A DNA stretch of 64,000 nucleotides, from positions 620,001 to 684,000 of the forward strand of contig NZ_FRCN01000002.1 in NCBI RefSeq assembly GCF_900142925.1, given 5' to 3'. This document shows, one piece after another, positions 27,336-36,688 of this stretch. The notes under the pieces were generated by a model. It saw nothing but the letters and a program-made list of their open reading frames with translations. It had not been told where the DNA came from and ran no database searches. The stretch comes from Chitinophaga sp. CF418. GTDB taxonomy: Bacteria > Bacteroidota > Bacteroidia > Chitinophagales > Chitinophagaceae. Position numbers and translations under genes: made by a program. Numbering within the stretch: position 1 is the first letter of the stretch; each line of letters starts with the position of its first letter.

Positions 27336-30300
27336 ATGAAACACACTTTACTCCTATGGCTATTCGTGGCCATCAGCGTGCTGCCCGCGCTTGCCCAAAC
27401 ACGAACGATCAAAGGGAAAATTACAGATGCCAAAGATGGCGCAGGCGTGCCCTATGCCACTGTAAGGGTCCAGGGGGCCAACAAAGGAACTACTACAGAT
27501 CAGAATGGAAACTTCAGTATTGAAATTGGTGCAAACCAGTCGCTGATTGTTTCTTCTATCGGGTTTGCTGCAAAAACAGTGAAACCCGGTAACAGCGGAA
27601 CACTAACAGTATCTCTTGCTGCCGACAATACGCTGGGTGAGTACATCGCCACCGGTTATGGGAATACCAACAGGCAAAGGAAAGTAAGTTCCGTGTCTGA
27701 AGTGGCCGGAGAGAAAATCGCCAATACACCATTTGTTGATGTTAACCAGGCCTTGCAGGGTAGAGCAGCCGGTGTATTTATCGGAGGGGCTTCAGGACAA
27801 CCGGGCGCGGTACAGAACGTGAGGATCCGTGGCGTAGGCTCTATTAGTGCAGGCGCTGCACCATTGTACGTAATAGATGGCGTCATAGTAGATGGAAGGG
27901 ACATTAATGGTACCTCCGGTCTCGCCTTACAGACAAACGACCTGCTTGCAAACCTGAATGCCAATGATGTTGAAAGCGTAAACGTACTGAAAGATGCTGC
28001 AGCTACTGCATTGTACGGTTCACGAGGCGCCAATGGCGTGATCGTGATCACGACTAAAAAAGGGAAAGCCGGCGTTACTACTTTCAGCGCAAGAGCGCAG
28101 TATGGTTCTGCAAAAGCCAGCTTCGGTAAATCCGGTATGCTGTCACCTGCAGAGGCACTGGCTTACAACCGCGATGTATTAGCTATCAATGGCGCCACTC
28201 CTGCCGAAGTAGATGAAGAATTTCCCACATCATTATTGCAAACGGCCTTTGACTGGCATGATGCAGGTTTCCGGAGAGCCACCACGCAGGATTACGGTCT
28301 CGCCGCTTCCGGTGGAACAGACAAAACAAAGTTTTATATCTCCGGTGGATATCAGAACCAGGAAGGAACCGTGATCAATTCATGGTTTAAAAAATATACT
28401 GTCATCTCCAATGTTTCCCAGCAGGTGAATGACCACCTGGACATTGCAATGAACCTGAACCTTTCCCAGAGTAATGCGAACAATGCAATGGGCGGGAACT
28501 ATTATTCCAGCCCGATACTGGGTGCCTATTTTGTTTCTCCTTTTCAAAGTCCCTATAAGCCTGATGGCTCCATGTATACCGGCCTGGAACCCGACTTCAA
28601 CGCCGCCAGCGGCGATAACTTCCTGTACTCTGTATATCTGAATGATAAACGCCTGACCAACTTCAGGGGTTTAGGCGGGCTTACAGTAGGATATCGCGTG
28701 TTTGACTGGCTGAAGGTACAGGAGAAAGTGAATATGGACCTGGTGTACGGTGAGGCTAGTCTCTTCTATGATCCTACCACCGGCGATGGTATCAATACAG
28801 CGGACCCGGCGAAGAGTGGTGAGATCTATAATGCCAATGTGAAGAACACTACACTGACCAACCAGTTATCAGTCAGCGGCGCTATTAAGATCAATGAGGA
28901 TCATCAGCTGGATTACCTGGTGCTCACTGAGTATAACAGGTTTAAATCAAAGTCCATCAGCGCAGATGGAATTGGTCTTGTTACCGGCAAACTGAAAGCG
29001 CTTGATGTTACCGCCGTTCCGCAGGACGTAGGAGGTAACGGTACAGAGTATACGTTCCTTTCATATCTCGGACAGTTGAACTATACTTTTAAAAACAGAT
29101 ATAACCTGAGTGGTAGTATCAGAACAGATGGATCTTCAAGGTTTGGTGTGAATAACCGTTTTGGTACATTCTATTCTTTTGGCGCTTCCTGGAAAGTAAT
29201 GGAAGAAGCATTTATGAAATCACAGAAAGCCTTTTCAGACCTGCGTCTGAGAGGTAGTTATGGCGTTACCGGTAACGCTGACTTTGACAACTTTGTGGCA
29301 ACCGCTTTGTATGATTATGGTACTGCCTATAATGGTGAACCTGGTAACGCTCCTTCTACTATTGGTAACAGAAGCCTTACGTGGGAACGCAACAAATCGT
29401 TCAATATTGGTCTGGACCTCGGTTTCTTTAAAAACAGGCTGACTGCGGTAATTGACGTTTACAGACGCCAGACGGATGGCCTGCTGATGAATACTCCCGT
29501 GAGCTCTACCAGCGGCTTCCTGACTCAACCTGCGAATGTTGGTTCACTGGAGAACAAAGGTATTGAAGCACTCATCACCAGTAAGAATATAGACGCTCCT
29601 TCCGGCCTGACATGGACTACTGAATTGAATGTGTCTACGAATAAGAATAAGATACTGTCACTATATGGTGGGCAGGATGTATCTGCTTCCACTACACAGT
29701 TACACAGAGTGGGTGAGGCTGTACAGAGCTGGTACCTGAATGAATGGGCTGGTGTTGATAAAGATAATGGCGACCCCCAATGGTATACAGCAGATGGTAA
29801 AACAACAAACAATATCAACCTTGCACAGAGAAAAATAGTAGGTAATAGTCAGCCGAAATTTATCGGTGGATTGACGAATACTGTAAGCTATAAAGGTATT
29901 TCCTTCAGCGTATTCTTTTATGGAGTGACCGGCAGCAAGATCCTTAACAGAACAAGGATATTGGGAGATGCTGATGGTGCTTATTTCGGATATGGTTATG
30001 ATAAGCTGACGGCTCAGAATTACTGGCGGAAAGCAGGTGATATAGCTGAACGTCCAAAACCGGTTCCCGGCGGTAACCATAACGCTAACAATGCACAATC
30101 CACCAGGTATCTGGAAAATGGTTCCTTCCTCCGTCTTAAGAACATCAGCCTGAGTTACAGCCTTCCTAAAAAATGGATGAGGGCTGCTAAACTGAGTGAT
30201 GTTAAATTCTATGCACAGGCAGCAAATATTGCTACCTGGACAGGATATACAGGATGGGATCCGGAGCAGGATATCAGTGCGATGGAGTTCTTCAGATATC

Positions 30301-30344
30301 CTCCTGCCAAGAGCATCACCTTTGGCGTAAATGTTAATTTCTAA
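27336..30344 (+). CDS. SusC/RagA family TonB-linked outer membrane protein (pair 3)
   Basis: A 1002-residue outer-membrane importer. Signal peptide ends PALAQ (~21), beta-sandwich RTIKGKITDAKDGAGVPYATV, then a plug opening with EYIATGYGNTNRQRKVSSVSEV and continuing with LQGRAAGVFIGGASGQPG, VRIRGVGSISAGAAPLYVIDG and LKDAAATALYGSRGANGVIVIT. The barrel ends FGVNVNF. Its partner susD follows 18 nt later. A separate 637-bp gap and terminator upstream show that this pair is its own transcription unit. Confidence 0.96.
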   Translation: MKHTLLLWLFVAISVLPALAQTRTIKGKITDAKDGAGVPYATVRVQGANKGTTTDQNGNFSIEIGANQSLIVSSIGFAAKTVKPGNSGTLTVSLAADNTLGEYIATGYGNTNRQRKVSSVSEVAGEKIANTPFVDVNQALQGRAAGVFIGGASGQPGAVQNVRIRGVGSISAGAAPLYVIDGVIVDGRDINGTSGLALQTNDLLANLNANDVESVNVLKDAAATALYGSRGANGVIVITTKKGKAGVTTFSARAQYGSAKASFGKSGMLSPAEALAYNRDVLAINGATPAEVDEEFPTSLLQTAFDWHDAGFRRATTQDYGLAASGGTDKTKFYISGGYQNQEGTVINSWFKKYTVISNVSQQVNDHLDIAMNLNLSQSNANNAMGGNYYSSPILGAYFVSPFQSPYKPDGSMYTGLEPDFNAASGDNFLYSVYLNDKRLTNFRGLGGLTVGYRVFDWLKVQEKVNMDLVYGEASLFYDPTTGDGINTADPAKSGEIYNANVKNTTLTNQLSVSGAIKINEDHQLDYLVLTEYNRFKSKSISADGIGLVTGKLKALDVTAVPQDVGGNGTEYTFLSYLGQLNYTFKNRYNLSGSIRTDGSSRFGVNNRFGTFYSFGASWKVMEEAFMKSQKAFSDLRLRGSYGVTGNADFDNFVATALYDYGTAYNGEPGNAPSTIGNRSLTWERNKSFNIGLDLGFFKNRLTAVIDVYRRQTDGLLMNTPVSSTSGFLTQPANVGSLENKGIEALITSKNIDAPSGLTWTTELNVSTNKNKILSLYGGQDVSASTTQLHRVGEAVQSWYLNEWAGVDKDNGDPQWYTADGKTTNNINLAQRKIVGNSQPKFIGGLTNTVSYKGISFSVFFYGVTGSKILNRTRILGDADGAYFGYGYDKLTAQNYWRKAGDIAERPKPVPGGNHNANNAQSTRYLENGSFLRLKNISLSYSLPKKWMRAAKLSDVKFYAQAANIATWTGYTGWDPEQDISAMEFFRYPPAKSITFGVNVNF

Positions 30345-30362
30345 TCTAAGCAAAGATCCTAT

Positions 30363-31772
30363 ATGAAAAGAATATTCGTGTATACAGTTATGTTAGTCCT
30401 GCTATCTGTTGGTCAGGGCTGCAATAAAGAACTGGAGCTTTCGCCGGCAGATAAGTTGCCGACGGATGAAGCGTTATCAAATATTAAAGGTGTGAATGCC
30501 GCGGTAAACGGTATGTATGCCGGGATGAGAGCTACGGATTATTATGGAAGGAATTACCTCATACTCGGGGAAGTCACTGGCGATAATGTTTACCTTTCTA
30601 CCAGCAACAGTAACCGCTTTCTGTCCAGCTGGCGATTGAGCTGGATCGTTTCAGATGTGGATGTCACCGCCGTCTGGAATAGGGCCTATGCAGTGATTTT
30701 AAGGGCCAACAATATTATCAACAGTGTACCTGTTATCAGCGATGGTACCGCTGAAGAGAAAGATTTCGCCAAGGGACAGGCATTGTTCATCCGCGCATTG
30801 GCGCATTTTGACCTGCTACGTTTCTTTGCTGAGCCATATATTATTGGGGGTGGTACATCTCTTGGTGTACCGGTGATAACAAAATTCGAAGTAGGTTCGC
30901 CAGCAAGAAATACTGTGGATCAGGTATATGCACAGATCATAGCCGATCTGACAGAAGTTAAATCACTACTGGCCGAAAATACCAGCGATCCTTTCAATGC
31001 CAGTTCCTATGCGGCATCTGCACTGCTGGCAAGAGTATACCTTTACAAAGGTGATAACGCTGCTGCTATTGCGGAGGCTACAAGAGTGATCAATGCGGGA
31101 TATACTATACAACCCGCAAGCAGTCTGGCTGATTTTTACAACACACCAGGTACAGGAGAAGATATTTTTACACTGAAAATACTCGACATACAGACAGCTG
31201 GTTCTGATAACCTGGGCCAGATGTACAGGAAACCCGGTTATGGGGATATCCGTGTATCGCCCGACCTGGTAAACGTATTGGAGCCAGGTGATGCAAGAAG
31301 AGCTTTCATTTCTGCATTTAATGGCAGTGCTGCCGAATTTCAGAATAACAAGTTCACTGGCCAGCAAGGTATTTCAGGACTGCACAGTCCTAAAATACTG
31401 CGCATTTCAGAAATGTACCTGGCGCGTGCAGAAGCATATGCGAAGGAAAGCAATTATGCTGCTGCACTGGCAGATGTAAATGCGATCCGTACACACAGGA
31501 ACCTGGCTGCACTGGAGAATGTGGCGAATGATGCCGTGTTAACAGCTGTGCTCAGGGAGAAACGTGTTGAATTTATGTTTGAAGGACATCGTTATTTCGA
31601 CCTGTTAAGAAATAAGCTGGATATTGTAAGAAACCATTGTAATAATCCGGAGCAGTTAAACACGCCCAGATGTACAATTGAAGCCACTTCAAATACAGCC
31701 ATCTTCCCTATTCCGCAAAGGGAAACAGATGTGAACCGTAACATAGAACAGAATCCGGGGTATAAAAAATAA
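30363..31772 (+). CDS. SusD/RagB family nutrient-binding lipoprotein (pair 3)
   Basis: A 469-residue surface lipoprotein. The signal ends with VGQGC, mature start CNKELELSPADKLPTDEALSN. The helical SusD core is seen as FIRALAHFDLLRFFAEPYI, YAQIIADLTEVKSLL, and the C-terminal block LRISEMYLARAEAYAKESNYAAAL, LREKRVEFMFEGHRYFDLLRN, TAIFPIPQRETDVNRNIEQNPGY. These are canonical RagB/SusD motifs. It ends just before a bidirectional terminator shared with the TlpA-like gene. Confidence 0.95.
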   Translation: MKRIFVYTVMLVLLSVGQGCNKELELSPADKLPTDEALSNIKGVNAAVNGMYAGMRATDYYGRNYLILGEVTGDNVYLSTSNSNRFLSSWRLSWIVSDVDVTAVWNRAYAVILRANNIINSVPVISDGTAEEKDFAKGQALFIRALAHFDLLRFFAEPYIIGGGTSLGVPVITKFEVGSPARNTVDQVYAQIIADLTEVKSLLAENTSDPFNASSYAASALLARVYLYKGDNAAAIAEATRVINAGYTIQPASSLADFYNTPGTGEDIFTLKILDIQTAGSDNLGQMYRKPGYGDIRVSPDLVNVLEPGDARRAFISAFNGSAAEFQNNKFTGQQGISGLHSPKILRISEMYLARAEAYAKESNYAAALADVNAIRTHRNLAALENVANDAVLTAVLREKRVEFMFEGHRYFDLLRNKLDIVRNHCNNPEQLNTPRCTIEATSNTAIFPIPQRETDVNRNIEQNPGYKK

Positions 31773-31791
31773 TTGTGGTCAACCTATAAAT

Positions 31792-31828
31792 AAAAAAAAG
31801 CGTCTGCCTTTGGCGGACGCTTTTTTTT
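31792..31828. terminator. Bidirectional terminator between susD pair 3 and the TlpA-like gene
   Basis: GCGTCTGCC / GGCGGACGC (one G-T pair) with a TTT loop, flanked by eight A on one side and eight T on the other, so it works on both strands between two convergent genes. Confidence 0.95.
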
Positions 31829-31844
31829 ATTTGCTGTGATAATT

Positions 31845-33008
31845 TTATTTCAACACTTCCTGAAGCTTGCCCTGTAACTCAGGGCCTCTCAGTCCGATAG
31901 CGATTACCTTTCCTTCCGGATCGAGCAGCATGTTGGATGGAATGGAGTTCAGTCCGTATAAAGGAACAACTGCAGATTCCCAGAATTTCAGATCACTCAC
32001 ATGGGTCCAGGTAAGGCCATCTGCCTGTATCGCTTTTGCCCATGCCTCTTTTGTTCTGTCGAGAGATACGCCGAGGATAGTGAAGTTTTTATTCTTGTAA
32101 GTGTTATAAGCCTGTACAACGTTCGGATTTTCCATGCGGCATGGTTTGCACCAGCTGGCCCAGAAATCTACCAGTACATATTTACCTTTGAAAGAACTAA
32201 GGCTGGTGGCTTTTCCTGACAGGTCGGGCAGTGTAAAGTCGGGCGCTACCTGGCCGATCTTAACAGCTGTCATATTCTCCTCTTCACCGGCCATGGCATC
32301 TGTTCCCGGAGAAGCATCCTTTTTGGATATTTCGTTCAGCTTGTCGGTGAAGCTGGTGATCAGTGTGTTTTCAGGAAAACGGGTCTTTATTTCGTTGATC
32401 ACTTTCTGATCCTGCAGCAAGGTAGGCGTGCTCACCATACTCAGTGCGAATGCAGCTACAGCAGGAGATTTTGTGTCTGTTGCCGCTTTCATGATGAACT
32501 GTTCAAGTTCCTTTTGTCTGGCCTGGAAAGCAGTAACCCGTGGTTTCATCACGCTGTCGGGCGTTTTGGCCTGATAGAGGCTATCCAGGGTTTTCATTTC
32601 AGTTGTCAGCGCTATATTCTTTGTGCTCACTTCATTCAGCAGTTGCTGTATTTCTGAAGAGGCTTCGGAATTCTCAATTTTAACCTGTTCCAGGTGGTTA
32701 TAATCACCGTCGATGCTCATAGTACCGGCATCGAGGCCCAGCAGGATAAAACGGTTATTTTCAGCGAAACGGATACGGTAAAGCGCCTGTTCCGGCAGCA
32801 TACCTTTGAGGGTGAATTTACCGCTGGCATCTTTTATCACAGCAGTGTCCACGATCTTCGCTTCTTCCAGCGTCAGTTCCTCCAGGTATATTTTACCCAA
32901 AGGAGCATTGTCTATATGTGCATTGATAACAAAATCGCCCTTCTCTGTCTGTTGTGAACAGCTGGCCAGGAATAGTCCGGCTACTGCCCATAAAGCAAAT
33001 TTCTTCAT
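31845..33008 (-). CDS. TlpA-like thioredoxin-fold lipoprotein with DUF4369-type N-terminal domain
   Basis: A 387-residue exported thiol-disulfide protein. Lipobox at GLFLASC (C17), then a ~100-residue beta-rich domain (FVINAHIDNAPLGKIYLEEL) as in DUF4369 proteins, a helical linker (~115-235) and a C-terminal AhpC/TSA-like thioredoxin domain beginning GQVAPDFTLPDLSGK. The active site WASWCKPCR is intact. It probably reduces periplasmic disulfides. It starts 15 nt after the gatB stop and is therefore likely cotranscribed with gatB, though the functions are unrelated. Confidence 0.9.
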   Translation of the reverse strand: MKKFALWAVAGLFLASCSQQTEKGDFVINAHIDNAPLGKIYLEELTLEEAKIVDTAVIKDASGKFTLKGMLPEQALYRIRFAENNRFILLGLDAGTMSIDGDYNHLEQVKIENSEASSEIQQLLNEVSTKNIALTTEMKTLDSLYQAKTPDSVMKPRVTAFQARQKELEQFIMKAATDTKSPAVAAFALSMVSTPTLLQDQKVINEIKTRFPENTLITSFTDKLNEISKKDASPGTDAMAGEEENMTAVKIGQVAPDFTLPDLSGKATSLSSFKGKYVLVDFWASWCKPCRMENPNVVQAYNTYKNKNFTILGVSLDRTKEAWAKAIQADGLTWTHVSDLKFWESAVVPLYGLNSIPSNMLLDPEGKVIAIGLRGPELQGKLQEVLK

Positions 33009-33023
33009 ATTGATCAGTTATAG

Positions 33024-34478
33024 TTATTTCAGTTTTTCTGCCAGCAGCTGGTTTGTCAGTTTTGGATCAGCTTTGCCTTTGGAGAGTTTCATCACCTCTC
33101 CTACAAAGAGTCCCATCAATCCTTTTTTACCACTGCGGAATTCGGCTACTTTATCCGGATACTTAGCGAGGACTTCATCAATAATAGGTGCAATGTTATT
33201 TGCATTGTTATCCTGAAGGAGGTTAAGGCGGGTAGCAATATCCAATGGCTGCTCTGCAGGGTTTTGCAACAGTTCCGGGAAGATGCGGGAAGAGGCAATG
33301 GAGAAGCTCACCTTTCCGTCTTCAACAAGTTGTATCAGGCCTGCCAATGCAGCTGGCGCTAATGGGAATTCCGTCATAGACGCACCCTGTTCATTGAGGG
33401 TGGATTTAACCGGGCCCAGTAACCAGTTGGCCACTGCTTTATGTGCAGGAATGATCGTTGCTACCTGTTCGTAATAGTCTGCCGTTGCCTTGTCATCACA
33501 GATCACGCGGGCGTCGTACCCGGGCAGTCCGAACTGGCTTACATACCGTTGCACCATAGCCTCCGGCAGTTCGGGCAGTGCGTTCTGTATGCTGTCCAGG
33601 TATTCTTCTGTCAGATGGAATGGCGCCAGGTCCGGATCAGGGAAATAGCGGTAGTCATTGGCTTCCTCCTTGGAACGCAGGGAGAATGATGTACCGTTGC
33701 CGGCATCGAAACTCCGTGTTTCCTGCATGATGGTGCCGCCGCTTTCCACAATAGTGATCTGGCGTTTTATTTCTCCCTCTACCGCACGTTTTACGTTACG
33801 GATGGAGTTGAGGTTCTTTACTTCTACTTTGGTACCCAGTCTTGTCTCTCCTTTCAGACGGATAGAAATATTGGCGTCACAGCGCATACTTCCTTCCTCC
33901 ATGTTACCATCACATACATCCAGCCAGCGTACCAGCCTGCGGAGGGTAGTCAGGAAAGAGTATACCTCGTCACTGTTGTGCAGGTCGGGTTCTGTTACGA
34001 TCTCCACCAGGGGCACACCGGCACGGTTGTAATCCACCATGGTGAACGATGGATCCTGGTCGTGCATGGATTTTCCGGCATCTTCTTCCAGGTGAATGCG
34101 GTTCAGTTTGATCTGCCGTTCGCCTCCGGTTACGGGAATAGTGACAATTCCTCCGTCACAGATGGGGGCAGTATGTTGTGAAATCTGATATCCTTTCGGG
34201 AGATCAGGGTAGAAATAGTTCTTACGGGCAAAATAGTTTTCCCTTTCAATCCTGCTCTGGCATGCCAATCCCAGGCGGATGGCATATTCCACCGCCTTGC
34301 GGTTCAGTACGGGAAGCGTACCGGGGTGGCCCAGTGTAATAGGACTGATATGGGTATTGGGCGCGCCTCCGAAAGCTGCACTGTCTCCACAAAATAATTT
34401 GCTCTCTGTCAGTAACTGGGCGTGTACTTCCAGGCCAATTACTACCTCATATTTGTCAAAATCGATGGCTGCGCTCAT
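33024..34478 (-). CDS. gatB: Asp-tRNA(Asn)/Glu-tRNA(Gln) amidotransferase subunit B
   Basis: GatB (484 residues) phosphorylates the acyl group of mischarged tRNA and, with GatA and GatC, converts Glu-tRNA(Gln) or Asp-tRNA(Asn) to the amide form. Seen: YEVVIGLEVHAQL at the start, LGHPGTLPVLN, YFYPDLPKGYQISQ, GGERQIKLNRIHLEEDAGKSMH, DYNRAGVPLVEIVTEPD and the tail domain ending GKADPKLTNQLLAEKL. All standard blocks are present. gatA and gatC are not adjacent, as is common in this phylum. Confidence 0.97.
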   Translation of the reverse strand: MSAAIDFDKYEVVIGLEVHAQLLTESKLFCGDSAAFGGAPNTHISPITLGHPGTLPVLNRKAVEYAIRLGLACQSRIERENYFARKNYFYPDLPKGYQISQHTAPICDGGIVTIPVTGGERQIKLNRIHLEEDAGKSMHDQDPSFTMVDYNRAGVPLVEIVTEPDLHNSDEVYSFLTTLRRLVRWLDVCDGNMEEGSMRCDANISIRLKGETRLGTKVEVKNLNSIRNVKRAVEGEIKRQITIVESGGTIMQETRSFDAGNGTSFSLRSKEEANDYRYFPDPDLAPFHLTEEYLDSIQNALPELPEAMVQRYVSQFGLPGYDARVICDDKATADYYEQVATIIPAHKAVANWLLGPVKSTLNEQGASMTEFPLAPAALAGLIQLVEDGKVSFSIASSRIFPELLQNPAEQPLDIATRLNLLQDNNANNIAPIIDEVLAKYPDKVAEFRSGKKGLMGLFVGEVMKLSKGKADPKLTNQLLAEKLK

Positions 34479-34545
34479 GATGATCTTCTGCTATTAGCGC
34501 AAATATATATAATGAAGGGTAGAAAGGGGAATCCCGAGAATATTA

Positions 34546-34575
34546 TTGGAATTTAACAAAATTTTAGTATTCTTG
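34546..34575 (+). promoter_or_regulatory. Probable promoter of the aldehyde dehydrogenase gene
   Basis: TTG (34546-34548), 19-nt spacer, TATTCTTG (34568-34575; one mismatch to TAnnTTTG). Transcription would begin near 34582, after the first in-frame TTG (34578), which supports the ATG at 34677 as start. Confidence 0.5.
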
Positions 34576-34676
34576 TATTGCAGAACCGTTCAACCTATAT
34601 TCTGTTTTTCCTATACCTCTCTTTCGGATTAAGCGAACAATCTCCACTTTTATCATTTTCAGTACCTTCAGGTAGT

Positions 34677-36047
34677 ATGAATACCCAGGATGTCTATAAC
34701 GCACAACAAACCTTTTTTGCGTCCGGTAAGACGCTCTCCTATAAATTCCGCCGTCGCCAGCTTAAGTTGCTGAAAATGGCCATTAAAGAGCGGGAAAAGG
34801 ATATTCTGGCCGCTTTACATGCCGATCTGCACAAACACCCCGTTGAAGCTTACAGTAGCGAAATAGGGTTCCTTTATGTCGAAATAGCGTATCTGCTCAG
34901 CAATCTTAAACGGTGGATGAAACCGGAAGATGTCAGCAGCCCTTTTATCATGTATCCCAGCAAGAGCAGGATCCACCGGGCGCCGTTGGGCTTAACCCTG
35001 ATCATAGGGCCGTGGAATTATCCTTTTCAGCTGGTCCTGGCGCCGCTGGCAGGGGCCATTGCCGGCGGGAACTGCGCGGTAGTAAAACCGTCTGAACTGG
35101 CGCCCCAAACATCCGCAGTAATAGCTTCCCTGGTCAGGGAAACCTTTGACCCGGCTTATATTACCGCCGTGGAGGGAGATGGCGGAGTGGTCATTCCCGA
35201 CCTGATGCAGCACCGTTTTGATCATGTATTCTTTACCGGAAGTGCTGTCATCGGCCGTAAGGTCATGGAGCTGGCAATCCCCCACCTCACGCCGGTTACG
35301 CTGGAACTGGGAGGGAAATCGCCTGTTATTGTGGACGATAAGGTAAACATCCGGGTGGCAGCCAGACGTATCATATGGGGAAAATTCTGGAACGCCGGGC
35401 AGACCTGTATAGCACCGGATTATGTGCTGGTACACAGTAGTGTGAAGGATGAACTGGTGGAGGCAATGAAGAAGGCGGTCGTTCAGTTTTTCGGGGAAGA
35501 TCCTGCTGCTAGTCCGGACTATGCCCGGATCATTAACAAAAAGCGGTTTGGGGTATTGAACACCTATTTGCAACAGGGTAAGGTGGTACATGGGGGAACT
35601 GCTGATGAAAGTGAGTTGTTTATATCGCCTACACTACTGGAAGACGTAACCTGGGACAGTCCCGTCATGCAGGAAGAAATATTCGGCCCTGTCCTGCCGG
35701 TGCTTACGTTCGGCGCGCTGGAGGAAGCCATCAGCCTGGTCAGACAGCAACCGCAACCATTGTCCCTGTATCTGTTCACCAAAAGAAGCAGTACCGAAAA
35801 GGCTGTTACTGAGCAGCTTAGTTTTGGCGGAGGATGTATCAATAACACCCTCGGACACTTTACAAACCCCGAACTGCCTTTCGGTGGCGTAGGTCATAGC
35901 GGCATGGGGCAGTATCATGGGAAATATAGTTTTATGACGTTTACACACCCCAAAAGCATCATGAAAACCGGTACCTGGATAGACGTGGCCATGAAGTATC
36001 CGCCCTTCAGGAACAAGCTGAAAATAGTCCGTTGGTTGATGAGATAA
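34677..36047 (+). CDS. Aldehyde dehydrogenase (class 3-like)
   Basis: NAD(P)-dependent oxidation of an aldehyde to the acid. Starting at ATG 34677 the protein has 456 residues, the typical size of the short class-3/fatty-aldehyde branch. An upstream TTG (34578) would add 33 hydrophobic residues without family match. Key residues: GPWNYPF (Asn114), FTGSAVIG (NAD loop), ELGGKSP (Glu210, general base) and GQTCIAPDY (Cys244, nucleophile). The C-terminus is hydrophilic with no membrane anchor. It is monocistronic. Natural substrate unknown, probably medium- or long-chain aldehydes. Confidence 0.93.
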   Translation: MNTQDVYNAQQTFFASGKTLSYKFRRRQLKLLKMAIKEREKDILAALHADLHKHPVEAYSSEIGFLYVEIAYLLSNLKRWMKPEDVSSPFIMYPSKSRIHRAPLGLTLIIGPWNYPFQLVLAPLAGAIAGGNCAVVKPSELAPQTSAVIASLVRETFDPAYITAVEGDGGVVIPDLMQHRFDHVFFTGSAVIGRKVMELAIPHLTPVTLELGGKSPVIVDDKVNIRVAARRIIWGKFWNAGQTCIAPDYVLVHSSVKDELVEAMKKAVVQFFGEDPAASPDYARIINKKRFGVLNTYLQQGKVVHGGTADESELFISPTLLEDVTWDSPVMQEEIFGPVLPVLTFGALEEAISLVRQQPQPLSLYLFTKRSSTEKAVTEQLSFGGGCINNTLGHFTNPELPFGGVGHSGMGQYHGKYSFMTFTHPKSIMKTGTWIDVAMKYPPFRNKLKIVRWLMR

Positions 36048-36297
36048 GGGGCTGATACTATTTTGATATGTTATTTTGAGCTAATAACATAGTCTCTGAA
36101 ATGTTAACTCGTTGTTTGTTAATTAATTATGTTTTTTATCCCTCTTTTTGCCTGAGAGAACAAGCATAGAAGAAGCAGAGAAGACGCGACGAAGAAAGGG
36201 AGGTAATGTGTAGAACAGGCGATAATATAATATCAGTATTCGCACTCACCGGCATCTTCAGCCATCAAATAAGTAAGATCCATATAGTTCAATACCA

Positions 36298-36331
36298 GCC
36301 TTAGCGTACGGCTTTTGTCGTACGCTAAGGC
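36298..36331. repeat. 13-bp perfect hairpin in the non-coding region
   Basis: GCCTTAGCGTACG (36298-36310) and CGTACGCTAAGGC (36319-36331) with loop GCTTTTGT. There is no proper T-tract on either side, so this is not a clear terminator. Stable enough to fold in RNA, or a protein-binding palindrome. Confidence 0.6.
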
Positions 36332-36380
36332 CTGCTTTATACCTATGCATTCTTTATAATAACTCATAAGTAAGCTATTC

Positions 36381-36475
36381 TAAACCCATATATAACCCAT
36401 ATATAATCCATACCTTTTAAATATGGGTTATATATGGGTCATATATGGCTTATATATGGGTTATATATGGGTTAT
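36381..36475. repeat. Array of eight 11-bp repeats in two orientations
   Basis: Five head-to-tail copies of ATATGGGTTAT fill 36421-36475 (copies 2 and 3 each carry one base change). Three copies of the reverse complement ATAACCCATAT, slightly degenerate, fill 36381-36413. A 7-nt spacer CTTTTAA separates the two blocks. The 11-bp period is close to one helical turn, so the GGG of each unit faces the same side of the DNA. The two blocks could also pair as one long hairpin. It is not a CRISPR array, as there are no spacers. Confidence 0.85.
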
Positions 36476-36634
36476 CTCCGAGAACAGGCTATGAGAGAAG
36501 CTTTACATAGACTGTATGAATACCTTACTATGTACTAATTTATAGAAGAATGGTTTTTATAATAGATAAATATGTTATGCCTGACTTTAATACACCTAAG
36601 CGTTGGATCTGAAATACTTAATCTATGGATATAA

Positions 36635-36668
36635 AAAAAGGATGCTTCTGAGGGGAAGCATCCTTTTT
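36635..36668 (-). terminator. Intrinsic terminator of the PDZ-protein gene
   Basis: A 14-bp stem (36635-36648 with 36655-36668) containing GGATGCTTC / GAAGCATCC; read on the minus strand it ends in a T-run. It lies 20 nt after the stop codon. Confidence 0.9.
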
Positions 36669-36688
36669 ACGTCGACCGCTTATCTGGT

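Larger units (their letters stand above)
36048..36688. other. 641-bp non-coding region rich in inverted and tandem repeats
   Basis: No ORF worth calling. In order it holds a 9-bp inverted repeat (TATGTTATT 36067-36075 / AATAACATA 36083-36091) that may end the aldehyde dehydrogenase mRNA, a purine-rich stretch (~36155-36205), a GC-containing 13-bp hairpin (36298-36331), the 11-bp repeat array (36381-36475), a plain AT-rich stretch, and the terminator of the PDZ gene (36635-36668). Confidence 0.6.

Noticed and set aside
34578..34676. TTG start of the aldehyde dehydrogenase
   Set aside because: It would begin before the predicted transcription start and adds a hydrophobic stretch unlike the family.
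36381..36475. CRISPR array
   Set aside because: Repeats are 11 bp, contiguous and in both orientations, with no spacers and no cas genes nearby.
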